A DNA stretch of 44,254 bases, taken from the NCBI RefSeq assembly GCF_003611695.1, contig NZ_RAWE01000068.1, forward strand, positions 1 through 44,254. Reading direction: 5' to 3'. The notes beneath the pieces were generated by a model. It worked only from the letters and a program-made list of their open reading frames with translations. It made no database searches and was not told the origin of the DNA. This DNA comes from Corallococcus carmarthensis. GTDB taxonomy: Bacteria > Myxococcota > Myxococcia > Myxococcales > Myxococcaceae. Shown in pieces: positions 28,169-34,445 of this stretch (position 1 is the first letter of the stretch; the number at the start of each line of letters is the position of its first letter). The translations under genes and the position numbers were made by a program.

Positions 28169-29257
28169 CTACTGGCAGAGCTTCTCGACCGATTTGATCC
28201 GCACCGCGCCGTCGACGTTCGCGTCGTTGGTCTGGTCGCCGATGGCGATGATGCCGTTCGTCGTGAAGTTGTTCCGCGTGAGCTTCGTGACGCCGTCGAC
28301 GCTCACCGTCGCCACCTTCGCGGCATCCACCGCGAGCTCGTAGACGTGATACGCGCCATCGGTCACGGCGAACGCCGAGGACTGTGAGTCATCCGCCCAG
28401 CCGAGCTTCGCGCTGTCCAGGTAGATCATCTGCGAGCGATCGGTCTGGTTGCCGACCGAAGGGGTGAAGCTCCCCAGGATGGCCGCGCCGCTGTCGAGCT
28501 GATTGTGCGTGTTCACCGATTCGACCTGCATCGTCACGCGGAGCTTGAACGGCTGCGTTCCGTCAACGGTGTTCGCCCGCGCGATCAGCAACTGACCGCT
28601 CGCTCGGCCACCGCTGTTCGTCGACGTCGCGAGGCGGACGTAGTCCTCGCCGTACGTGAGCGTGTTCGGCGCCTGCGTGTACGTCGTCCAGCCCTGCGCC
28701 ACGATATCGGTGCCGCCGACCAGTAGCGGAATGCTCGCGCGGGGGGACCACGTCGTGGTCGACGTCGCGGGCGTGCAGACCTCGCATGCATTCGCCGGGT
28801 TCGGTGTCCCCTCGTCGTAGAACGTGCCGTCGATCAGGCACTTCGGGCTGCACGCGTTGGCCGAGCAAATCTGTCCCGATCCACACGTCGCCCCGTCCGC
28901 GAGCGGCGTCCACGTGTTCGCGGACGTCGCGGGTACGCACTGCTCGCAGGCATTCGCCGGGTTCACCGCCCCGGCCGCGAACTGCTCACTGCCGATCCGA
29001 CAGACCGCGACGCAGGCGCCGCTCTGACAGTCCTCGGAGGCCGTGCAGGCCTGGCCGCACCCGCCACAGTGGGCCAGGTCGGTTTCGGTGTTCACGCAGG
29101 AGTCGCCGCACTGTGTGGTGCCTTCGGTGGGGCACATCTCCACGGATGCGTCGGGCACGGACGCGTCGGGGGTGTCGTCAGGGTGATCGTCGCGGCAGGC
29201 AGCAAAGAGGCCGAGCACCACGAGGCAGGACAGAGCGATGGAGCGAATGGATGTCAT
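28169..29257 (-). CDS. Cys-rich repeat lipoprotein with a C-terminal lectin-like domain
   Basis: The 362-residue product carries a lipoprotein signal peptide with lipobox FAAC (Cys21), then a Asp/Pro-rich spacer. A Cys-rich block follows: CGDSCVNTETDLAHCGGCGQ near residues 50-80, typical of the TCGGxC-type myxobacterial repeats, and two copies of a unit containing NPANACE(Q/V)C(V/T)PATS. The C-terminal 190 residues are beta-rich (YTQAPNTLTYGEDYVRLA, DGAYHVYELAVDAAKVATVS) and look like a concanavalin-type jellyroll that often binds sugars. It should be exported and membrane-anchored on the envelope. It is convergent with the GNAT gene, and its composition is native. Function unknown; surface attachment or carbohydrate binding is the natural guess. 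Confidence 0.8.
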   Translation of the reverse strand: MTSIRSIALSCLVVLGLFAACRDDHPDDTPDASVPDASVEMCPTEGTTQCGDSCVNTETDLAHCGGCGQACTASEDCQSGACVAVCRIGSEQFAAGAVNPANACEQCVPATSANTWTPLADGATCGSGQICSANACSPKCLIDGTFYDEGTPNPANACEVCTPATSTTTWSPRASIPLLVGGTDIVAQGWTTYTQAPNTLTYGEDYVRLATSTNSGGRASGQLLIARANTVDGTQPFKLRVTMQVESVNTHNQLDSGAAILGSFTPSVGNQTDRSQMIYLDSAKLGWADDSQSSAFAVTDGAYHVYELAVDAAKVATVSVDGVTKLTRNNFTTNGIIAIGDQTNDANVDGAVRIKSVEKLCQ

Positions 29258-29323
29258 GATGGTAGGTGACTTTCCGCCTGCATCATGGATCTCAAAGGGG
29301 GGCCGCCCTGGTTTTTCGCGAGG

Positions 29324-29428
29324 ACTCGTCAGAGTCCAAGCTCCAGGCCGATGCCCGGAGCCACGGACCAGAGCGTCTTCCGGGAACTACTCCCCGGGAA
29401 CCACTTACCGACGACCTGGGCCCGGAGG
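29324..29428 (-). repeat. 105-bp direct copy of the patatin gene 3' end
   Basis: 29324-29428 matches 34441-34545 in the same orientation, 94 of 105 positions identical by eye, ending abruptly after GGGCCCGGAGG. On the minus strand it encodes the last ~32 residues of the patatin-like phospholipase (LRAQVVGKWFPGSSSRK, ending GLELGL and a stop), without the rest of that gene. The two copies flank the CHAT gene and are 5.1 kb apart. Most changes look neutral, so the copy is an older duplication and not a recent one. Confidence 0.85.
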
Positions 29429-29432
29429 CCTA

Positions 29433-29625
29433 GATGGTCGCGGAAATCGAAGGAGAGACACACTACCTCGACGAAGTTTTCGCCAAGTAGCCCTTCGACC
29501 TGAGCGCCTGAATCCACGGATTGTCTAACCGAACCATGCGGGACATCCACTGCGCCTTCCACCCTGGGCGCAACCAGAGGGAAGCGAGGACACGGAGGTC
29601 GGCCTGCTCGTGCGGAATCTACAGC
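29433..29625 (+). pseudogene. Decayed C-terminal fragment of the GNAT acetyltransferase
   Basis: This segment aligns with 27890-28085, the C-terminal third of the GNAT gene. Translated in frame it reads EGETHYLDEVFAK, stop, PFDLSA, stop, IHGLSN, against EGGTLYLDDVFAREPFDLRAWIPRL in the intact gene, so there are two in-frame stop codons (TAG, TGA), and further on the frame drifts but the DNA still matches (CTGCTCGTGCGGAAT against CTGTTCGTGCGCAAC). It starts four bases after the patatin-end copy. The N-terminal two-thirds are absent. It is not expected to make protein. Confidence 0.75.
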
Positions 29626-29845
29626 TCTCACGAAAGGCTCATACTTGACGCCTAGCCAGTTGCTCTTTGCTGCTGCCCCGCGCTGCGACCCTTTCTAGGA
29701 ATACTCGCTGATTGATCTTGCCCCATCCTGACCTTCCTTCAACTTGGCTGACTTGGAAGGTCTGCTTGCCCGAGCTCTCTAGTGCCGCCATGTGATGCTG
29801 TGTTAAGTAAAGCTCCGTACTCTGATGCTGCTTGAGGAGGCGTGT
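29626..29845 (+). other. Gene-poor leader of the CHAT gene
   Basis: Between the GNAT remnant and the CHAT start the composition falls from high GC to AT-richer, around 29690-29800. I see no open frame of coding character and no clear -35/-10 pair; TTAAGT at 29803-29808 is a possible but unsupported -10 element. Confidence 0.5.
29834..29840 (+). promoter_or_regulatory. Ribosome binding site of the CHAT gene
   Basis: GAGGAGG at 29834-29840 is the strongest site near the start and lies 5 nt before GTG 29846. An in-frame ATG at 29825 is upstream of it, and ATG 29858 lies 17 nt after it, so GTG 29846 is the best start. Confidence 0.6.
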
Positions 29846-32800
29846 GTGGTTGATTTAATGACAGCGGATGGTTGGCAGGGACTGTTTGCGCAGAGTGCTC
29901 CTGTTCGAGGCGGTGTGGATATCCACATCTTTCCCGTGAAAGACTTGAGTGGATACTCTGCTGCATTTGGGGTGGTCACTTGTCTTGCCCAAGATGGAGC
30001 GCAGTCTCTGTTTTTCTCGGAGATTGTAATACTAGTTCCGGTTGTTGGTTCGGAGGAAGGCGCATTGTTCGAGGTTAATTTCGTTAGTCGACTGCATGAA
30101 GTGCTTGAGGGGGTGGTTGCGAGTGGGCGCGTTGAGGAGTATTTAGGATTTGTCAAAACGCGAATTCGTGTTGTTGCTGTGCTGGAGTGTGAGACTGATG
30201 CGCTTGTGGCAGCTGTGGATTCGCTTTCGACAAATGCATGTGTTCTTGTTTTGAAGAGCGATCAGTTTAGTTCGCCATCTGTGTTGCCGCCTGTCGAGCT
30301 TATGGCGACACAGGTGTATGAAGATGAAGTTCTGAGAATTAATACGTTGGAGGATTTTTGGGTGCCGCAGGTCATTCATCTCCATGGGCGATTAAGTGAG
30401 GTCGCGGCCGAAAAAAACCTCTATGTTGTCATTCAGGTCGCACAGGAGTCGCCCGTGCGTCCGGAGAACCTTGATGCAATTCGCAATTGCAATGGGGGAT
30501 TGGTCATAGGCGAAAGCTCCAAGGGGGAGCAAAGTTCCATGGCGGGGTTCGGTCGTTGGGTGGAAATGATTAAGGGCGGGGATGAGGCGCTAGCATTTTG
30601 CGAGATCGACGGTGTTGGTTTTAATTTGTTAAATACAGCCCTCGCCAAAGCTCAATGCTTGCTTGCGGCTGATCAAGGGCCACTGGCATTTGAATTCCTT
30701 TTGCCATTTAGGGAGGAACTCGTGTCGGAAGCCCCTGCGCATATCGCGCATCTTGCGGCACGCTTGGCTCGGCAGGCAGGCCGGAGGGAGGATGCGGTTG
30801 CTCTTCTCAATCGGGCCGTTCATGCGGAGGATTCTGATCTTGAGTGCCTCCGTTCGTCCCTCAACCTTGCGCGCCTTTTGGGACATGATGACCTTTTCTC
30901 CAAGACGCGCGAACTTATTATTGCGCGCTATCCACAGTCTGATGAGTCAGTGCGCGCGACATTCGTGCCGCTGCTTAATGGTGGGCGTTACGCTGAGGTC
31001 GCCGATGGACTTCGGCCCATCGTGCTGCGAAGTCATCCGTCATCGCTCTCTCAGTACCTGCTTCTCCTCGCCGAGGCCTTCGCGCCAGAGCCAATTCCAG
31101 ATTACGGACGCTTTATTCAGCATGTTCGGAATGCGATGGGAGACTCGCAGGCTTCGCAAGCTGTGTTGGACAGTCTAAGAGATACGCTGCGACGCCATCT
31201 TGATGCGGAATCGGTTAATTTACTTGTTGGGCAACCAGTGTTGCCGGAATTTATGGAGGATGCGGCGTCACTAGGGTTGCAGATTCTCGAACGTATTCTG
31301 CTTGCTCCTTCCGTGCTTAGGGAGCAAGAGGTCCACAATCGTGACCTTGAAACAGCGGCGGTAGTGAATTGGCTGGTGCGTTATGTTGCGACGCATCCTG
31401 GTGATGGGGATACAAGAAGCGCACTCAGTCGACTTGTTTCGCCAGAGTTGGCGGGTACGTATGGAATTGCTCTATTGCTCTCGCTTGCGTTGGACGCAAT
31501 CGCAATGGAGCCCCAAGGGGACGGCGCGCAGATGCGGCCTGTGGTTGAGTCGAGATCCGTTGATTTGGAAAAGGCGTTCAATGATTTGCCTGTCTTAATA
31601 AGGCAGTTGCCTCGAACTGGCGTGATTCTTGGTGCTGTCTCTCTTGATTTTCGAGAAGTGTCATCGACGCCGGAGGATTTGTTGGAGGCGGTTGATGCTC
31701 TTCTTGATCGAGCAGTGAAAGAATCCGAGAGAGAAAGCGAATCAAAGAAAACATTGGCCATGGTGAGCATGTTGCTGCCAGTGGGTATTGCTCTTGCTCG
31801 CAGGATTAATGATTCTTTGGCGGAATATCGATTACTTCGGACAGGTGCCATGGCGCTTGCGTTGTCGGGAGAGTCGCAGCCAGCACGAAATTTGGCCGAG
31901 CATGGCTTGGTTGTCGCCGCTTCATGCCAAGATTCTGAGACTCTGCGGGCGGCGTGGCATCTCTTTTCCGATGTGTATCTTCGTGTGCGAAGTATTCATG
32001 ATGCTGCGCTTGGTTTGGCTTGTGTTAGTAAGTTGGAGTCGTTGCCTAGTGGGCGCCGAGATGTATTTTTTGATGCATATCTTGTGGTGCGATTGGCGCG
32101 CGACGCTGGTCTCATTTCTCTTGCTCAGCGGGGTATGGTTAGCGCCGAGGCGCTCTTGACTGAAGAGCAGCGGACTGGAATCAATGGTCTTGAGATTGAA
32201 GTGCTTCGCGCGACAATTGAAATGCGAGCCGTTTTTTCGGATCTGGGGCGTGGAGTAGATGATGAGGCCGCAAGTCGGATCGAAAAGCTTGCAATGGACT
32301 TGGAGCGCCTTCTGGTGCGTGCGCGTGAGATCAATGCGCCATTGTCGCCGTTGTTGATTGTTTTGGCGCAAGTTCTTGCTGTGGGGCACGATTTGCACGT
32401 GGCATTTGCCCCATCGGTTCAGCAAGTATTTGAAGAGGGGACTCGGACGCTGGGGCCAAGTATCGAAACGCGCGTGCGTGCGCTGATGGGCGCGGACGTG
32501 GGGCAGTTGGCGCTAAGTGGTATGGCGCGAACGCTTGCTTCAACTCGGTTTGCGCAGGATATAGGGACCGATATTGCAGAGGGAAGGGTTGTTGCGCATA
32601 GAGCCATCAGCCAAAATCCACTGCCGTCGCCCGAGAAGGTCTGTTTCTTCCTGGATTGGCTTGGTGATCATTCTGTTCGTATCCCTCGTGATGATGCCGG
32701 GGGGAAGAAAGAACTTGGTTCGCAGGACGATGCAGCGCTGATTGCTTGGGCATCAAGGCAGGGAATTGCATTGAGGCCGGAGCAGCTAGTTGATTTGGTG

Positions 32801-33922
32801 AAGCGACTGGACAGGACGGGTCATGTCCTCGGAAGCACAATGCAGGGCGGCCAGGTTGAGCTTCCCGGCGATCCAGCTGTGACGGCCAGACGACTCGCAT
32901 TGGTGGGGGTGCAAGGAATTGATGTTCATCTCTTGGGATTGAGTGAACAAGGACGGCTTGTTCATGCGTGCTTCTCGAACGGGAAAGTTGCGACGGTTGA
33001 TGAGTCTGTTGAAGTCTTTGATGTCGGCGCAATGGAAGCTTGGTCGAAGATGTACCCGAGTGGCTTTTCGCTAATGGATTCACGCGATCCATTTGGGGCG
33101 CAAGCCGTGGAGCATGTGATGCGACGGATCGGGATGTCGGCAGAAGCCTGCGAAAGGCCTCTGCTGCTTCTGCCGGAAGCGGCTCTTCAGACCCTTCCGG
33201 GAAATCTATTGCTAACTGAGGGGCGTCTCGTCGGTACCTTGAGGCCGGTGGCTATGGCGCCATCGCTGACTTGGGTGCACGCAGCTCATTCAATTCCGCG
33301 CCAATCAACAGGGCGATTTGTTGCGTGGATTTCTGAGGAGTCAGTAGTCGAAATAGGGGTGGTTTCAGCCCTAACGCAGTTGCGTGAGTTTACTCGGCAG
33401 GAACTGGAAGATTTCGGGTTCCAAATCGAAGGTGGTGCCAAGCCTCCAGAGTCGTTGATGGACGCAGATATCGCCTTTGTGGGAGCACATGGAGGCATTG
33501 GTCAAGAAGGGCGCTACTTCCGAGTTGTTTCTGATGAGGCGCAAACTCGCCTGTCTGCGAGGACGCTTGCGCGGCAGTGCTCAGGCGCCGGAGTGGTCGT
33601 GCTTGCTGTGTGCAATTCTGGCAGGCATGACGTGGATCCCTATAGTGGGGCGGCCTATGGGCTCGCTAGGGCTCTGCTTGATCATGGTTGCCGTGCGGTG
33701 ATTGCTCCGCCTTGGCCTCTGGATGTGCGAGTAATGCGGAGTTGGCTGCCGGCGTTCCTTACGGCTCTGGAAGATGGGATGCCTATTATTCAGGCAAATT
33801 TTATTGCCAATCGTGAAGTGGGTGCACGTTTGAGCTGGCATCCGAGCGTCCAAGTGGCAATGCATGTGTACGGCGATCCGTTCCTTCAGATGGCAGTCAG
33901 GCGCAGGGAGGCGAGAAGTTAA
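29846..33922 (+). CDS. Large CHAT-domain (caspase-like) protease with a helical-repeat body
   Basis: The 1358-residue protein ends in a CHAT (caspase HetF-associated with TPRs) peptidase domain. The catalytic dyad is visible: His1215 in FVGAHGGIG, after a hydrophobic strand, and Cys1256 in VVLAVCNSG, 41 residues apart, as in clan CD cysteine peptidases. Other CHAT marks are MAPSLTWVHAAHS before the dyad and APPWPLDVRVMRSWLPAFLTAL after it. The middle (about 280-1000) is alpha-helical with TPR-like pairs (RREDAVALLNRAVHAEDSDL). The first 230 residues form an unrecognised mixed alpha/beta region. No signal peptide or membrane helix is seen, so it is cytoplasmic. Codon use is much AT-richer than the neighbours, suggesting transfer. 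CHAT proteases elsewhere act in gasdermin, Craspase and cell-death defence systems; no partner gene is adjacent here. GTG 29846 has GAGGAGG 5 nt upstream. Confidence 0.85.
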   Translation: MVDLMTADGWQGLFAQSAPVRGGVDIHIFPVKDLSGYSAAFGVVTCLAQDGAQSLFFSEIVILVPVVGSEEGALFEVNFVSRLHEVLEGVVASGRVEEYLGFVKTRIRVVAVLECETDALVAAVDSLSTNACVLVLKSDQFSSPSVLPPVELMATQVYEDEVLRINTLEDFWVPQVIHLHGRLSEVAAEKNLYVVIQVAQESPVRPENLDAIRNCNGGLVIGESSKGEQSSMAGFGRWVEMIKGGDEALAFCEIDGVGFNLLNTALAKAQCLLAADQGPLAFEFLLPFREELVSEAPAHIAHLAARLARQAGRREDAVALLNRAVHAEDSDLECLRSSLNLARLLGHDDLFSKTRELIIARYPQSDESVRATFVPLLNGGRYAEVADGLRPIVLRSHPSSLSQYLLLLAEAFAPEPIPDYGRFIQHVRNAMGDSQASQAVLDSLRDTLRRHLDAESVNLLVGQPVLPEFMEDAASLGLQILERILLAPSVLREQEVHNRDLETAAVVNWLVRYVATHPGDGDTRSALSRLVSPELAGTYGIALLLSLALDAIAMEPQGDGAQMRPVVESRSVDLEKAFNDLPVLIRQLPRTGVILGAVSLDFREVSSTPEDLLEAVDALLDRAVKESERESESKKTLAMVSMLLPVGIALARRINDSLAEYRLLRTGAMALALSGESQPARNLAEHGLVVAASCQDSETLRAAWHLFSDVYLRVRSIHDAALGLACVSKLESLPSGRRDVFFDAYLVVRLARDAGLISLAQRGMVSAEALLTEEQRTGINGLEIEVLRATIEMRAVFSDLGRGVDDEAASRIEKLAMDLERLLVRAREINAPLSPLLIVLAQVLAVGHDLHVAFAPSVQQVFEEGTRTLGPSIETRVRALMGADVGQLALSGMARTLASTRFAQDIGTDIAEGRVVAHRAISQNPLPSPEKVCFFLDWLGDHSVRIPRDDAGGKKELGSQDDAALIAWASRQGIALRPEQLVDLVKRLDRTGHVLGSTMQGGQVELPGDPAVTARRLALVGVQGIDVHLLGLSEQGRLVHACFSNGKVATVDESVEVFDVGAMEAWSKMYPSGFSLMDSRDPFGAQAVEHVMRRIGMSAEACERPLLLLPEAALQTLPGNLLLTEGRLVGTLRPVAMAPSLTWVHAAHSIPRQSTGRFVAWISEESVVEIGVVSALTQLREFTRQELEDFGFQIEGGAKPPESLMDADIAFVGAHGGIGQEGRYFRVVSDEAQTRLSARTLARQCSGAGVVVLAVCNSGRHDVDPYSGAAYGLARALLDHGCRAVIAPPWPLDVRVMRSWLPAFLTALEDGMPIIQANFIANREVGARLSWHPSVQVAMHVYGDPFLQMAVRRREARS

Positions 33923-34064
33923 TTTGTAGATGAGAATTCGACTTTTAGGCGGGCCGGCTTTGTGCGGTTTCCGATTTCTGAGGTGCGACAGTAGATGTGG
34001 AGCGGCTTGAATATGATTGCCGGCCATGTGTTGTTGTGAGGTGCAATACGTCGGCCCTGGTTTT

Positions 34065-34094
34065 GTTAGTTTTGTGCCTCTAATGGCACCTAAC
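34065..34094. terminator. Bulged hairpin downstream of the CHAT gene
   Basis: GTTAG (34065-34069) pairs with CTAAC (34090-34094), and GTGCC (34074-34078) pairs with GGCAC (34085-34089), with a TTTT bulge on the left. It could end the CHAT transcript or be a remnant of a mobile-element end; it lies 54 bp before the transposase fragment. Confidence 0.35.
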
Positions 34095-34147
34095 GAAAGT
34101 CAGGACTGGACTGGTCGTCGGCAAGGTGCATCCTCAGGTTGAAGTGC

Positions 34148-34255
34148 ATGGTCCGTGAACTCGTTCCCGACGCCTTCTGGCAGCGCGTGGCACCCCTGTT
34201 GCCTCCGCCTCGGCCGACTATGACAAATGCGATGAGAGCTTACGCCTCCGAATAG
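34148..34255 (+). mobile_element. Truncated IS5-like transposase (N-terminal fragment)
   Basis: ATG 34148 opens a 35-codon frame reading MVRELVPDAFWQRVAPLLPP then PRP before it degenerates to a stop at 34253. This is the standard N-terminus of IS5/IS4-superfamily transposases (in which a Leu-Val-Pro-Asp start precedes the LLPPxxP motif). The catalytic DDE domain is gone. It marks a former insertion next to the CHAT gene, 225 bp after its stop. I could not identify inverted repeats or a target duplication. Confidence 0.6.
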
Positions 34256-34445
34256 AGGTTCGGTGGATTGGTTTGCGGTTCAATGAACATAGGGTGTTGT
34301 TGGGGTGTGCTTGTCAGAAAGAACCGGCCGCAGCTGCTTTGACCCTGCAGCTAGGGCAAAGATGGAGCGCACACTCCGGAACTCTAGTCTTAGGCAACTG
34401 CGGCATGTGCCTTCACCCCGTCTCCTCCTTCTTCTATTGGAGTCG

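Larger units (their letters stand above)
33923..34445. other. 523-bp stretch between the CHAT and patatin genes
   Basis: It holds no intact gene. The first 220 bp are AT-rich like the CHAT gene and contain a bulged hairpin (34065-34094). A 36-codon transposase fragment is at 34148-34255. The last 190 bp, up to the patatin stop at 34446, show no gene I recognise. Confidence 0.6.

Noticed and set aside
29825-29845. ATG 29825 as the CHAT start
   Set aside because: It lies upstream of the strong GAGGAGG site, which fits GTG 29846 with 5 nt spacing.
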